Shown piece after piece: positions 10,543-21,842 of a stretch of 64,000 bases of DNA. Position numbers and translations under genes: made by a program. The notes beneath the pieces are model-generated. The model saw only the letters and a list, made by a program, of their open reading frames with translations. It did no database searches and had not been told where the DNA came from. Origin of the DNA: Leishmania martiniquensis (taxonomy: Eukaryota > Euglenozoa > Kinetoplastea > Trypanosomatida > Trypanosomatidae); contig NC_090155.1 of the NCBI RefSeq assembly GCF_017916325.1, positions 600,001 to 664,000 of the forward strand. The letters are read 5' to 3'. Within the stretch, counting starts at the first letter, position 1, and each line of letters starts with the position of its first letter.

Positions 10543-10893
10543 GGGCTCTCTTGGACCACACACACACACGCACACATACACGGAGAGAGATACAAAGTGG
10601 GCGCGCGCACCGATGTAGATCGGTGAGGTAGCCCACACGGAACGAAGCAAGAGCTCCAACTGATTGCACGCACCACAGTTGCGTATACGACCGTTGCAGT
10701 GGGACAGAGGCAGGGTAGGCCGGAGAACCCTCCCTGCCTCCCACGCACACGGACACAAGTACACAACGGTGGACAAAAAAAAGGAATAGCCGCCGGTGGG
10801 TCCGACGACAGCCGGGGAGCCAAGTGCTGTCGAAAACGCCATTCTTTCAGAGGAAAGAGCATTAACAGCGCCCTGAAGTGCTGAGCGGGGGGA

Positions 10894-13800
10894 ATGGAAT
10901 CGTCGGCGGAGCGCAGATTTCCAGTGCGAACGAGGCGTGACGGCAATGCCCCCAGCACTGCCGCCTCCGCGTCTCCGTCCCCCGGCATGGCGCCTAGCTT
11001 CTTTGTGCCTCATGCTGCTTACATGTCGGCCAGCGCGGGCGGGGGCGACAGGACCAGCGGGAACCTCGCCCCCTCGCGGCAGCTACGGCTGCCGCGCCGC
11101 CTGTCCCCATCCTGCGGCCGATCGCCCGACGCCTCACCTGCCACCGTACAAACGGATGCCGCCGCCTCTTCGTCCGCTCCAGCAGACGATGCCTCGCGCC
11201 TGCCTCTTGATTTGCTGGAGCCTGCGGCGGCCCGCTGGGCGTCGACGGCCGGCCGTGGAGGTTGCTGGGCACCTCGTGTGCGCAGCACTCTGGGCCTGCA
11301 GAGCGAAGTCGTCGACACCGGCGTCTTCGTGTGCCCCGACACGGTTGTGGCCGCCCTCTACTCAGCTGAACCAGGGCGCGCTCATGTGGTGGTGACAGCC
11401 GAGTCGGGTGGTTGGCTGCGGGTGCGCGAGCAGAAGACGGGTACCATTCGCCATCAGCAGCAGCTGCGCGATGGTGGCGAGCTGTCGTGCCTGGCGTGGG
11501 CTTCAGTGGCTGGAGACACAGCTGTCGAGCCGTTCGGCGCAGTGATAGTGGCTGGCCAGCTCAGCGGGCTCATTAGCTTTTACGCCCTCGTCGGGGAGTC
11601 ATTAGTGGAGCTACCATTCGCCACCTGCGTGTTCCATGAAGCCCCGCTGCTGAGCTGTTTGCCGCTGCGTGTGCCGGCCTCGGCGTTAGGGCCAACGGCA
11701 CCGAGAACCAGCGGCCTGGCAACCGCCTTGCTCTCTGTGGACGCTGACGGCGTCGTTGCGCTGTGGTGCCTGCAAGCGGTTGAGGCGGGTGGAGGCGCCG
11801 GTCGACAGGGTGAGGCAGAGAAGCGGTTCTCCGCTGTCCTGCTAGACTGCCGGCACGCTTCTTTGCCATCGCCTGGGCGCTGTCTGGCCGACGCCAGGGT
11901 TCAAAATCGCGAGGGAGCATCGCCGTCGCCGCCCCTCCCGGCGCCACCAGTGGTGGTGGCAGCTGCAGCTCTCGCACATCCGTCGCCTTCCCCGTGCTGC
12001 GTGCTATCGACCCACCGCTTTGCACAGGAGCCCCTCTCTCCGGCCGGCGCCCCAAGCGACGACAGCGAGGCAGATGCGGCGGGTGCACTGAGTTGCGCGG
12101 CGGTGCTTCTGTACAGCTTCGCAGCCTCTGCTGCTGATCTGAACGCAACGACGCTGGTGACAGACACGGGTGCCTCGACAGGGTTGGAGGACAGGGTGCC
12201 TGTTCCAAGCGACGAGCAGCCGTGTCTCCAGTGGGGGTGGGAGGTGCTGCGCGTGTATCAGGTGCCTGTGGCGCTGTGGCAGCAGAGGGGTGCTGGGGCC
12301 AGGGCTGCTTCCGCGCCGGTGGTCGTCACCGCCCTCTGTATCACGGGCTGCGTCAGCCGCAGCGGCACTGCGGTGCCGGCAGGCCAGCTCTGGGCCGGTA
12401 CCACTGACGGCTGTCTCCTCGTCTGGGAGGCATATACAGGTCAGTTTGTGCGATGCCTGCACTCGGCCTCTGCGGCGCCGGTGCACAGTCTGACGAGCGT
12501 GCCGCCGCCCGGCTCGGCGGGGCAGGCGCTGGTGTGGGCGAGCCAAGCGAATGGCAAGGTGGTGGCGTGGAGTGCAGATATGTATACCGTGGCGGAGGTA
12601 CTACCAGTTAGCTACCCTCCACCTGGCCCACGGGTGAAGAGGAACGGCGATGCAGGGGGCTCGATGAACGGCATCGACCCTGTAGACCAGGTGGTGACGG
12701 TGTGCGACGCCATCGACCTACTCCGTGCCACCCGCCACTGCTGCGCTCCGTTGACTTCGCCCGCCCCGTGGCGTCGCGGCTGTGACTTCACGCTGTTCGT
12801 AGAACCTATGGAGCAGGTGTGCATGCAGCGCGCGTGGTCAGTGGCCAGCGACGGTACTGTGCGCACGTGGCTGCTTCCCACTGGAAGCGCAAGCTCGGAT
12901 GGTGCCATGGCGGGCACGGCTATTGCGAGTGCCGCCTCTGCACCGACAGGCGACGCAGAGAGCGCCGCCCCCGCTGCCTCGCTAGACATCTACACTGTTC
13001 AGCGCTACTTACAAGACCGCGCCAACGCGTTGGTGCGTGAGCGACAGGCACAACGCAAGGAAGCGGAGTCCCAGCAGGAGCAGCTGCAGATCCTGCAGGA
13101 GCGCAACAGGGTGTTAGCTGCCGCTCTGCAGCAGGCGATCAGTCGTCTGGAACGGGTGGGTATGGACGCGCTGGTGAGGTCTGCGTCACGGCCAGCATTG
13201 TCCCCGTCCACTGCACCGTCACACGACCGCGACGGCGCAGGTGCGACACCGGAGGAGCCGGCCGGCTCCTCACCAGACTCTCCAACCACCACCACATCCA
13301 CAAGGGCCCTCTCTGATGTCGCTGGCGCAGAGAAGCAACCCGCCGTGGTAGCTGAAGCCTCTACCGCCGTCGTGATGGCGCCAGAGGTCGCCGTGCCTCC
13401 ACAGCGGCAACTTACGATGGCGCCCTCAACGGTGCAGCTGCACGTGCATACAATTCAAGAGCTTCTGCAGGTGCTACACGTCAAGCTCGAGGAGAGTTGG
13501 AGCCGCAATGATGCTCTGCGCGAGGAGCTGCTTAAGTATCAACTTCGCTCGCTTGAACAGGAGGAGGACGTGGTGCGGCGCCTGCGCGCGGCTGCGGTGG
13601 TTGCGACACAGGGCACCGAAGAGTCGGGCAGGACGATACGTGGGATGGCAGCACCGCCAGCTACGCCTGCGCTTTCACCACTGCGGCCCTCGCCACATAC
13701 TGCTACTTCTTCCCTCTCCGAGGGTACCCGTGACAGTTGCGCACAGACGGGGGGTTATCGGCACGGGGATCGTGCGCCGACGCCACTGCCGCCACAAACC

Positions 13801-14709
13801 TGTGTCGCTCCTAAAGCGGCACGCGCGAATGTCACGGGTCGCAACACCCCGTCTCGCACGTTCTGCAGCCCGTCTGTAGAGGAGCTGCTAAACTTGCGCG
13901 TTTCACCCTTGCGACCACTGTCCCCGCCCCCGCCGCTGGAGGTGCTGTCGGCTGCGGTTTCCTCCACATCCTCAATGAAGCCCCGCACCACGCCCCCGTC
14001 GTCCATTGGGGCAAGCCTGAGCACCGCTACTGCAGCGGAACGTTTCTTCAAGGCTGCATCCGCTATGCTGAATTCTTCCACGCCCACTCATGGAGGTGCT
14101 GTGGGCCGAGCACGCGTGCCCACGCCACCGGTGCTGGTGGTAACAGCGGAAGAGGGTGCTCGCGCCACAGAGGGCGATTATACGGGCAGCGATGACGAGG
14201 GCGAGCCAGCTCTGCTAGAGGCATGGTGCACGAGCGAGGGCGACCTCAGCCCGATTCCAGGCCCAAGCGCATTTGCTGGTGGTAGGGGTGCGACATCCAG
14301 AGATGCGTCCGACGTTTATGTAGGTCGGCACCAGCGGTTGTCGTCCTCGCTCTTCTTCCCATTCACGTCGACCAGCTTCTCCGCGGACCAAACTGCCGGC
14401 GGCAGTGGCGGTGCCACTTATCGCCCCTGTGAGACTTGCGCTGCCCCGTCACCAACACGCCTGGCGGCGACTTGGACAACCTCGGCCCGCGCAGCAGGGC
14501 GGGGTGATTCAGTGACGGACGATGTGCGGGCGCCGGTGCCTGGGGCGCCGTCTTGCCGACCCGGCTCGCTAGCTGTTAGCAATGCGCCCCCAGGAGCAGT
14601 AGCCACTGGCGCTGTTCAAGGAGGGTCGATGCCGCGCGCAAGCTTGACGTCCGCCGGGGGGGCGTTGCAGCGCGCCTTTCGCTCTCCAATCATCTATCGA
14701 CCATTGTAA
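10894..14709 (+). CDS. WD40 beta-propeller / coiled-coil protein
   Basis: 1271 residues from the ATG at 10894. Residues about 150-690 contain degenerate WD40-type blades, seen as segments such as VSGLISFYAL-like strands, LLSVDADGVVALWCLQ, LWAGTTDGCLLVWEA, WASQANGKVVAWSAD and SVASDGTVRTWLL. Large Ala/Ser/Pro insertions sit between blades. Two coiled-coil segments follow, about 699-755 (Gln/Glu-rich) and about 845-910. The last 350 residues are Ser/Pro/Thr-rich and probably disordered. There is no signal peptide or membrane segment. Such WD40/coiled-coil proteins are often scaffold or cytoskeletal/flagellar components, and the next genes are coiled-coil and axonemal, but a specific function cannot be read from the sequence. 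Confidence 0.75.
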   Translation: MESSAERRFPVRTRRDGNAPSTAASASPSPGMAPSFFVPHAAYMSASAGGGDRTSGNLAPSRQLRLPRRLSPSCGRSPDASPATVQTDAAASSSAPADDASRLPLDLLEPAAARWASTAGRGGCWAPRVRSTLGLQSEVVDTGVFVCPDTVVAALYSAEPGRAHVVVTAESGGWLRVREQKTGTIRHQQQLRDGGELSCLAWASVAGDTAVEPFGAVIVAGQLSGLISFYALVGESLVELPFATCVFHEAPLLSCLPLRVPASALGPTAPRTSGLATALLSVDADGVVALWCLQAVEAGGGAGRQGEAEKRFSAVLLDCRHASLPSPGRCLADARVQNREGASPSPPLPAPPVVVAAAALAHPSPSPCCVLSTHRFAQEPLSPAGAPSDDSEADAAGALSCAAVLLYSFAASAADLNATTLVTDTGASTGLEDRVPVPSDEQPCLQWGWEVLRVYQVPVALWQQRGAGARAASAPVVVTALCITGCVSRSGTAVPAGQLWAGTTDGCLLVWEAYTGQFVRCLHSASAAPVHSLTSVPPPGSAGQALVWASQANGKVVAWSADMYTVAEVLPVSYPPPGPRVKRNGDAGGSMNGIDPVDQVVTVCDAIDLLRATRHCCAPLTSPAPWRRGCDFTLFVEPMEQVCMQRAWSVASDGTVRTWLLPTGSASSDGAMAGTAIASAASAPTGDAESAAPAASLDIYTVQRYLQDRANALVRERQAQRKEAESQQEQLQILQERNRVLAAALQQAISRLERVGMDALVRSASRPALSPSTAPSHDRDGAGATPEEPAGSSPDSPTTTTSTRALSDVAGAEKQPAVVAEASTAVVMAPEVAVPPQRQLTMAPSTVQLHVHTIQELLQVLHVKLEESWSRNDALREELLKYQLRSLEQEEDVVRRLRAAAVVATQGTEESGRTIRGMAAPPATPALSPLRPSPHTATSSLSEGTRDSCAQTGGYRHGDRAPTPLPPQTCVAPKAARANVTGRNTPSRTFCSPSVEELLNLRVSPLRPLSPPPPLEVLSAAVSSTSSMKPRTTPPSSIGASLSTATAAERFFKAASAMLNSSTPTHGGAVGRARVPTPPVLVVTAEEGARATEGDYTGSDDEGEPALLEAWCTSEGDLSPIPGPSAFAGGRGATSRDASDVYVGRHQRLSSSLFFPFTSTSFSADQTAGGSGGATYRPCETCAAPSPTRLAATWTTSARAAGRGDSVTDDVRAPVPGAPSCRPGSLAVSNAPPGAVATGAVQGGSMPRASLTSAGGALQRAFRSPIIYRPL

Positions 14710-15746
14710 GCCCATTTCCCGGAAGCGGGTCGAGGCTGGGAAAAACGTGAGAGGAAGCGGGGCTGCTGCTGCTGCTGCCACTGCGTTTCACCCGACATGG
14801 CGCTCTTCTGCTCGGGAGTTGATGCTTTGCCGCCCCCCTCTCGCGTGGGCGCACACCGTGCGTTTTTTTTTTCTTCGCCACGATGCTCTGATCTCAGCGT
14901 ATGGACCACACGTCTCCGTCTTTCCCCGACATGCGACGGGGTGACGGCCTGTGGAGCCGCAAGGCGCGTATAGTCTATGAAGAACGCGTTTCTACGCCGC
15001 TGAATAGAGGGTGTCGACGAATCAAGGGGCAGAGGGTGATGGTGCAACAGCGGCCAGCGGCGTATTGGAAAAGTTGCTACCGGCGGTGCAGCGGCACATG
15101 TCGTGATCGCTCAAATCATGAGCACTTCGGCGCAGAAGCTGAGCACTTCTTCCTAAGCCCATTTCTGTGTGCTCTGTGCGCGAGCGAAGCTCTCCTCTTC
15201 TTCCTCCTCTCACGGCTTATCACCCCCAGGAGCGGCTTCACGCGGACACCTGCTCATCTCCGCATAGGCGCATGCCTCTCCTCCTCCATGGCCGGCTTCT
15301 TTTTCCCCACAAACACACAGGCACAGGCGCAGAGCTGGTGCGCGTGCGTGTGTGAGCACACAGCAGCACTGCGTGCAAGTGATGCAAGAGCGGATCGCAT
15401 TTCCTGCACACCCTTTTCTATGCCCTCTCCGTTGGCGAGGCGCGCGCACCCCTCTTGATCCTTCTCTGTTGCCCCCCCGCCTCCTCTCTTCCCCTCGCTC
15501 ATCGTCTGGAGTGGTTACCGGCACCCCGCATTGTCGCTCGTACCGATAGACAGGCAGACAGTTGCACGTGATACGCGCACCAGCAGCAGCAGCAGTGCCC
15601 CTCTCACCCCCTTCCGTGCCACGGCCGTTTTCTGCCGTGTTTTCCTTTCCCGAGAGAGGGAAGGGGAGGGAGAGGGCGGGTGCCGTGCCCGCCCCCTCTC
15701 TGCACCGTTACCCAACCCGACATCGCTCGGCGATTGCACTTTGCCA
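14710..15746 (+). other. Intergenic UTR/processing region
   Basis: No coding frame. Pyrimidine-rich segments at about 15395-15500 and 15598-15650 are each followed by AG (15510-15511 and about 15655), giving two possible acceptors for the gene whose first ATG is at 15747. Confidence 0.45.
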
Positions 15747-17135
15747 ATGCGCATCACAGCTGAGTCCAACTTAGAAATAAACCCCGGCGGCACTTGCGCC
15801 TCCGCTGCCGGTGGCCCGGATGAGACGGCCGCTGCCTGGCACGTGCCCCGCTCGGCCAAGGCACAGCATGCTCTGTCCCTTTTTGCGAACCTGCGGGCAG
15901 GCTTGCGCGACTCGGCTCTGCTTCAGTCGTCGGGGTCGGCTGCGCACGCAACCTCGGAGATCCGAGCATCTTCGGCGGCGCGGGGTGGCGTCTCCGTGCC
16001 GCCTAGTCAGATCCACGCACCAGACAGCAATGGCCGGTCGTCATCGTGCACAGCTGTTTCAACGCCGGGTGATAATGCGGCGCGCTTCCGCAGTCTGAGT
16101 GACCTTCGACGTGGAAGCAGCAGCAGTAGATGCGACGGCGCCACTGCGCCGCAGGTGTACACGGATGCCGAGCTGGAGTCGCTCTCGCCAGCGCAGCTGC
16201 GCCATCAACTGCGCGTCACCGCGGCCGTCACCCAGCGTCTTCACCAACTATTACGAAGGCTGGAGAGCGAGGTGGAGGCATGGAAGCACAAGTGCTCCGA
16301 GCGCGAGGCGAAGGTGGAGCTGGGAACGCGACATGCCAGCATGCAGGAGGCGGACACCGAAGGGCCTCCGAAACCTTCGGCCTCACCACCAGACGGTGTC
16401 CATTCCTGTCGATGCACAGCGGCTCTATCGTTGGCGACAGCGGCGGCAGCAGCAGCGACTGCCTCGTCTGATGTGGTCGCAACCACGGCACCGACCCGTG
16501 AGGCTTCGGAGACTCGCACACGTCAGTTAGAGAATGAGGTGAAGCGGCTGGAGGCGCACAAGGAAGCGCTGACGAAGAGACTGTACGTGGCGGAGCAGAC
16601 TGTCGGAGGACTGAGGAAGGAGCTCCAAGCTGCGCTTGACGCCTCGCGCGTGACTTCCTGCGCCGCCTCGACACCTCCAGGAGCGATGAACACGACCACC
16701 GGCCAACGGCCCACTGAGAAGTCCTGGTCTGAGGAATTGGAGGTCAAGGAATCAGCAGAGTCATCTGCACAGGCGCCACCGAGCCCGAGCGGTGCCGCAG
16801 CGATGGTCGAGAGGGTTGGCCGCTGCAGCGGCGGTGCTTTCGGAGGTGACGCGGCCGTTGAGGTTTCGGCCGCTCACTTGCGCGACACCGTATGCCAACT
16901 GCAGCGCCGTCTGGAGCTGTCAGAGGCGCGCGTCAGGGAGGCATTGCAGATTCAACTGGACGCGCTGTTGCTCCATCGCGAGTCGACCCCCTCCTCCGTA
17001 GCCCTCGTGAACGCAGAGGTGCAGAAGCTGTTCGAGCTGATGCAGCGGCAGCTCATGTCAGACGCGGTGCAGCGGCAGGTCGAGCGAGCGCGCATGGGCG
17101 AGCTGCTGTGCCAGCTTCAAAGTCAGCGGCTTTAA
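15747..17135 (+). CDS. Coiled-coil protein, function unknown
   Basis: The frame is open from 15531, but the first ATG is at 15747, after two pyrimidine tracts, giving 462 residues. The N-terminal 130 residues are Ala/Ser-rich and low in complexity. Three coiled-coil stretches follow: about 138-200 (with LHQLLRRLESEVEAWKHK), 251-305 (QLENEVKRLEAHKEALTKR) and 371-410 (QLQRRLELSEARVREALQ), then a helical C-terminus rich in Gln and Leu. No catalytic or binding motif is visible. It sits directly before PF16 and after the WD40/coiled-coil gene; a cytoskeletal role is possible but is inference only. Confidence 0.72.
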   Translation: MRITAESNLEINPGGTCASAAGGPDETAAAWHVPRSAKAQHALSLFANLRAGLRDSALLQSSGSAAHATSEIRASSAARGGVSVPPSQIHAPDSNGRSSSCTAVSTPGDNAARFRSLSDLRRGSSSSRCDGATAPQVYTDAELESLSPAQLRHQLRVTAAVTQRLHQLLRRLESEVEAWKHKCSEREAKVELGTRHASMQEADTEGPPKPSASPPDGVHSCRCTAALSLATAAAAAATASSDVVATTAPTREASETRTRQLENEVKRLEAHKEALTKRLYVAEQTVGGLRKELQAALDASRVTSCAASTPPGAMNTTTGQRPTEKSWSEELEVKESAESSAQAPPSPSGAAAMVERVGRCSGGAFGGDAAVEVSAAHLRDTVCQLQRRLELSEARVREALQIQLDALLLHRESTPSSVALVNAEVQKLFELMQRQLMSDAVQRQVERARMGELLCQLQSQRL

Positions 17136-17972
17136 TCGTAGAGAAACTCTGTGCTGAGGGCGACATGCACTGAAGCGCACGCCTGTTAACGTGCACACCT
17201 GCCGTGCACGCATCTCTTTCTGTGCTGCGCCTTGCTCCGTGGCGCTCCTCTTCACCCCCTTGAAGCTTCCCATCATGTGCAGTATGCCGAAAGGCGCGTA
17301 CACTCCAAGGACACGATGCACGCACACACACACACACCGCTGTCACGATGGTGAAGATGCCCTTTTTCGAGGTTAGGCATGCGCGCGTGAGGAGGCACGA
17401 GGCTGTGGCTGCTAGGTGCACGAACGTGGCAGCTTTGTGAGTAAGTCGAGCGAGAGTGGGGTGCGTGGGCGACCATCTCACCTCCTCCTTGGCCTCTCAG
17501 CGCCTTTCCCATCTTCCGCTGTAGACAATGGACGGTGGCGCCCTTGGAACGGACAATGATGGCGGCTTTTCACTCGCCTGAGCACTCGGGCATCGGAAGC
17601 GCATCACCTCACTCTCTCGCTATCACGACAGCGCGACCGCCGCCATCGCAGAGGAACCGGGCGCGCGTGCCCTCTCTCACCACTGCGTATGCTGCCCCGC
17701 CCTTGACGCAGTTCCGGCAAGGAAACAGAAAAAAATGTCGTCCGCCCTCGCGAAACTCTTTGCCACCCTCCTCTTCCTCCTCCACTTTTCCCGCCCGACA
17801 TCGCCGCTGCAGAAGTTCCCCTCCCCCCACCCCCACATCCGTGCGCGCCCGCACCACTCTACAAGGATACACTCAGACAGACACACACACCCACACCCAC
17901 ACACATATATATATATAAACACTGCACTGGCCTTCATCGTACCTCAGCCCCGCTTCTCCCTCTCCAAACACA
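17136..17972 (+). other. Intergenic region before PF16
   Basis: No coding frame. A C/T-rich stretch at about 17755-17803 is followed by AG at 17811-17812, a candidate acceptor; another AG lies at 17946-17947. Mixed CA/TA repeats occupy about 17880-17918. Confidence 0.5.
17880..17918. repeat. CA then TA dinucleotide repeat in the PF16 5' region
   Basis: CACACACCCACACCC-type sequence passes directly into ATATATATAT shortly before the PF16 start codon. Confidence 0.75.
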
Positions 17973-19505
17973 ATGTCGAACCGGGTTATTTTACAAGCCT
18001 TTGATGAGTACCAGAAGGCACGCATCAGATTCGTGCAGACAGTCGCGGACCTGGCCTCCAAGCCGGCAAACATCGAAGCACTGCAGCAGGCGGGTGTAAT
18101 GCAGCTGCTCCGCCCACTTTTGCTGGACAGCGTGCCATCGGTGCAGCAGTCTGCTGCGCTCGCGATTGGCCGCCTCGCAAACTCATGCGAAGAGATGGCG
18201 GAGAGCGTCGTCTCTGGGGATGTGCTGACGCAGCTGGTGTACTCGCTCGGAGACCAGAATCGCTTCTACAAAAAGTCTGCCGCATTTGTGCTGCGCAGCG
18301 TGGCGCGCCACTCCCCGCAGCTGGCTCAGGCTGTTGCCGATAGTCAGGCTGTGGAGGCGCTTGTTGGCTGCCTGGAGGAGTTCGATCCGACAGTGAAGGA
18401 GAGCGCCGCGTGGGCTCTCGGCTACGTCGCCCGCCACAACGCCGACCTCGGGCAGGAGGTGGTGGACAAAGGCGCCGTGCCGCCACTGGTGCTGTGCGTG
18501 CAGGAGCCAGAGCTGTCACTGAAGCGAGTGGCAGCCTCGACCCTAGGCGACATCGCGAAACACAGCCCAGAGCTGGCGCAGTCCATTGTTGACCAGGATG
18601 CCATCAACCACCTGGCGCCGCTCATCACCAGCAGTGACGCGAAGCTGAAGCGGCAGGTGTGCCAGTGCCTGGCGCAGATCGCCAAGCACAGCGTTGAGCT
18701 CGCGGAGCTGGTGGTCGAGGGAGAAATCTTTCCCAAGATCTTCCTGCTGCTCGCGGACAGTGACGAGGTGGTGCAGAAGAACGCGGCAACGTGCATTCGC
18801 GAAATTGCGAAGCACACGCCGGAGCTGGCACAGCTCGTGGTGAACGCCGGAGGTGTAGGCGCACTGGTCGAGTACACCGGCGCGACGAAAGGCAGCACGC
18901 GTCTGCCGGGTGTTATGACGCTCGGATACCTATCGGCCTTCTCCGAGACGCTGGCGCTTGCCGTCATCGTGGCGCACGGCATCATGCCGCTGGCGGACGC
19001 GCTGGAGAAAGAAGAGGAGGACCATATACGTGCCGCCGCGGCGTGGTCGCTGGGGCAAATCGGCCGCCATAGCGCCGATCACGCCAAGGCGGTGGCCGAC
19101 TGCAATGTGCTTCCTCGCTTGCTGGACGTGTACCTCAGCCCCCGAAGCTCCGACGACCTTCAGACGAAGAGCAAGCGCGCCCTAAAGGCAATCATCCAGC
19201 ACTGCGTGTACCTTCCCGCGCTAGAGCCACTGCTGCATCCCGATGCGCCGCAGGACGTCCTCAAGTACGTGTGCGGCCAGTACGCAAAAGTGCTGCCCAC
19301 GGACGTTGCCGCGAAGCGCGAGTTCGTCGCGAACCGCGGCTTGGCCACGGTGCAGCGCATCAAGGCTGAACCGGGCAGCTCCCTGGCGGAGTCCATCCAG
19401 ATCATTAACAGCTGCTTCCCGCCGGAGATTGTAGAGTACTATTCACCGGACTACGCGCAAACGTTCATCGAGAAGATTGAGAATTACCACGTCCAGCAGC
19501 ACTAG
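17973..19505 (+). CDS. PF16: PF16/SPAG6 axonemal central-pair armadillo-repeat protein
   Basis: 510 residues from the ATG at 17973, the usual length for PF16/SPAG6. The protein is almost entirely armadillo repeats of about 42 residues, visible as recurring units such as SAALAIGRLANSCEEMAE, SAAFVLRSVARHSPQLAQ, SAAWALGYVARHNADLGQ, RVAASTLGDIAKHSPELAQ and NAATCIREIAKHTPELAQ. The C-terminus (IEKIENYHVQQH) is typical. PF16 stabilises the C1 microtubule of the flagellar central pair; its loss impairs flagellar beating in Chlamydomonas, mouse and trypanosomes. The frame is intact and codon use matches its neighbours. This is the most secure identification in the window. Confidence 0.96.
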   Translation: MSNRVILQAFDEYQKARIRFVQTVADLASKPANIEALQQAGVMQLLRPLLLDSVPSVQQSAALAIGRLANSCEEMAESVVSGDVLTQLVYSLGDQNRFYKKSAAFVLRSVARHSPQLAQAVADSQAVEALVGCLEEFDPTVKESAAWALGYVARHNADLGQEVVDKGAVPPLVLCVQEPELSLKRVAASTLGDIAKHSPELAQSIVDQDAINHLAPLITSSDAKLKRQVCQCLAQIAKHSVELAELVVEGEIFPKIFLLLADSDEVVQKNAATCIREIAKHTPELAQLVVNAGGVGALVEYTGATKGSTRLPGVMTLGYLSAFSETLALAVIVAHGIMPLADALEKEEEDHIRAAAAWSLGQIGRHSADHAKAVADCNVLPRLLDVYLSPRSSDDLQTKSKRALKAIIQHCVYLPALEPLLHPDAPQDVLKYVCGQYAKVLPTDVAAKREFVANRGLATVQRIKAEPGSSLAESIQIINSCFPPEIVEYYSPDYAQTFIEKIENYHVQQH

Positions 19506-21842
19506 CGGGGAGAGCCGCCCGGGGCCCATCGTGATCGCCGAGACGGGCGCGAAGGAGGAGCAGGACACGAGGTGCGGCTGCTGCTGCTCGAACCTGACAC
19601 CAGGCACGCATAACGGCAGCCATGCACGTTACCCTTCCTTAACTCCTCCTCCGGGTCTCTGTTGCCCTTGCCATCCCCTGCTCTGCTGTGTCGTCGTATC
19701 TCGTCGTCAAAGCAGTCCCCCGCCCTTCTCTCCTCACCGTTGTTGTCCGCTGCCATTCGAGGTGGCGATTCTTCTCGGCCGCTCTGCCGTCGTCGGACGT
19801 TGGCGTTTTTTTTTGTCCTTTGCGTGCGCGCCTGTCTGTGATGCAGAGGATGGGGTGTGTGTGGGGAGTTAGAAAAGGAAAGGCGCTGCTCCTCATGCAT
19901 GTCTTTGGGTTTCCGTTTCGTCCGCTGGGGCAGCCCTCCCCTCCCCTCCCCGTTGCCCTAATGTACATAGGCCGGATGAACATAGAGAAGGGGGCAGAGA
20001 GACAGGCCCCCACCTTCACCCTTGCCGCTGCCGCCTACACGCAGACGCTGAACCACCCACTCACCCATACGCCGTCTGCCGTACCTCCCTTCCCCTTTCA
20101 TCGTCCCGTAGCGGCTCTCGCTTTAGCTTCGCAGCGGGGCGGCGGTGGATAAACGGCGCAGGCGGGCGCGGCGACGGCGAATGTGCTGTCTCTTCTCTTG
20201 TAACTTTTACCCTTTCCCTTCCACTATATAGGATCGCTGATGTACGTGCGCAAGCGAAGGCGCGCGCCTCCGCCACCGTCTGCGTGGTCCACAGAGGCCC
20301 ATGCGCACAGACATGCATGCTCGCTTCCTCGTTTCTCTTCGGCCTACCCACGACCCTCCAGCTCTGCCACGGCTCACGTCTTGGGCCCTTTCTCACCGCT
20401 CCCTCCCCCCATTCTCACGCTCATCGCCCTCCCCCCTCCTGGTCTCGCGTGTCTTTTTGCCTGTCGAGGCGTGTCCATTGCCCGTGGCTCACTCTCCTCC
20501 CCGTCGTGAAAGCGGCACAGTGCGGAGGGGTGGGGAAGGGGCTGTATGACCTTCGAGTGCAGCCGTCTGTGCCGAGTCACGAGCTCTGTGCAGAGGAAAC
20601 ATAACGCGACGTTGAGCGGCACGAGGGCGTCGTGCTACGTGCAGTTCGGGCCCTTTCACTGCAGCCGCTGCTGCCGCTGCCGCTCCTTGGTTCCGTTTGA
20701 TGCATGTGGGCGATACGAGAGGGAGGGGCGGAAGGTGCGATCCATGCACCCACGCGGGGCCAGAGGCAAGGTACCGAGGCCCCGGTGTCGTGCTGCACGC
20801 CCTTAGGAGGTGCGTATGTGTGATGTGACGGAACCAGTGTGTGCGCCCTTGTCCACCCGCCGTCGCAGTCGAGAGCGGAAAAAGAGCAGCTGAAGACGCG
20901 TCCCTGCCGCGACGTGAAATGGCCACCACGTGACAGAGGCGAGTGTGGGTGAGGGGAGTGGCGCTATTCTGATGCCATGTACGCGTGTGCCGGGCTGGTG
21001 GTAAGGGGGAGTAAATGGGGGATGGGGAGGGGGCAGCCAAGCGAGTCAGATACGCTCGCAGGATGCAGCGCCTGTGCTGGCGAAGAGCCCCTCCCCTCTC
21101 TGCCATCCGCCCCCTCCCGAGGAGTCTACGCACCGGCACACGCGCACTGAATGCTCTTTTTATCACCCTGCAGAGAGAGGCACACGCAGCCTTCCTCTCG
21201 CGCGCCTTCTCTGGGAACGTCTGCACCTCTGCGTGTCTACGCGCATCTCATCATCATCTGTCTTCTTCACTCTCCATTGTTGCGCCCTGTCTCCCGCCTT
21301 TCCCTCTTTGTGTATTTCTGTGCGCGTGTCGCTTATCACATCAAACTTCCGCTGCGCCGATGACGTCGCACGACAAGGGCAAGGAGTTCATGTGTGTGAG
21401 TGCGCGTTGCGCGTGCGTCCGTGTCCGCACTACAACCCTTTCTTCGTCCCTCAGCTTCTTTCGCCAGTATCGCGCACCCTTCATCGCTGGCCCTCGAGAC
21501 CGTCGTCGCGCACACACCGGCATACGCGACACGCCCGTGCACACACAACGCAAGGACACACGGGCTCTTCAGGCAGCATCGAGTCGGTATATTTACAGGG
21601 GGAAGGCGACAGTGTAAGCAAAGAATAGACGACACAACCCCACTCGCATGCAGGCCCCGCCTGAGGGCACGCTTCAGTGCTGCGCGCCTGTGCCTGTGTG
21701 CGTGTGTGTGCACTCGAGATCGTCGCTGGCATACACGGCCGGCGCTGCCTCCAGGGGCGCCCTCGCCCCCCCTCTCCCCTCCCCTTCCGCCGCCTTCTCC
21801 ATACAGACGTCGCAGACGCGCTTTCTCGTCTTCCCCAACCGA
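19506..21842 (+). other. Intergenic region after PF16 (2.3 kb)
   Basis: No convincing gene on either strand. Sequence up to about 20230 looks like 3'UTR. Pyrimidine tracts occur near 20340-20450, 21095-21120 and 21760-21800. A more purine-rich, GC-rich stretch at 20500-21010 has no clear coding frame. The frames here translate to Arg/Pro/Cys/His-rich low-complexity peptides. Confidence 0.45.
21761..21806 (+). promoter_or_regulatory. Pyrimidine tract and AG acceptor that decides the start of the next gene
   Basis: About 40 nearly uninterrupted pyrimidines end in ATACAG, with AG at 21805-21806. This lies inside the longest open frame (ATG at 21648) and 36 bases before the next in-frame ATG at 21843. 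If used for trans-splicing, the upstream ATG would be removed. Confidence 0.55.

Larger units (their letters stand above)
8691..10893 (+). other. Intergenic region: T-rich 3'UTR, hairpin, then acceptor for the WD40 gene
   Basis: 8691-9700 is unusually T-rich, with TA runs at 9549-9575, and is probably the PUF 3'UTR. A perfect hairpin with a G-quadruplex motif lies at 9868-9932. A short GCC repeat is at 10111-10130 and CA runs lie near 10558-10580. No coding frame is convincing. Confidence 0.5.

Noticed and set aside
20489..21226. 245-residue minus-strand frame in the PF16 3' spacer
   Set aside because: Poly-Ala and Arg/His/Pro-rich content reflects low-complexity DNA; no domain or conserved pattern.
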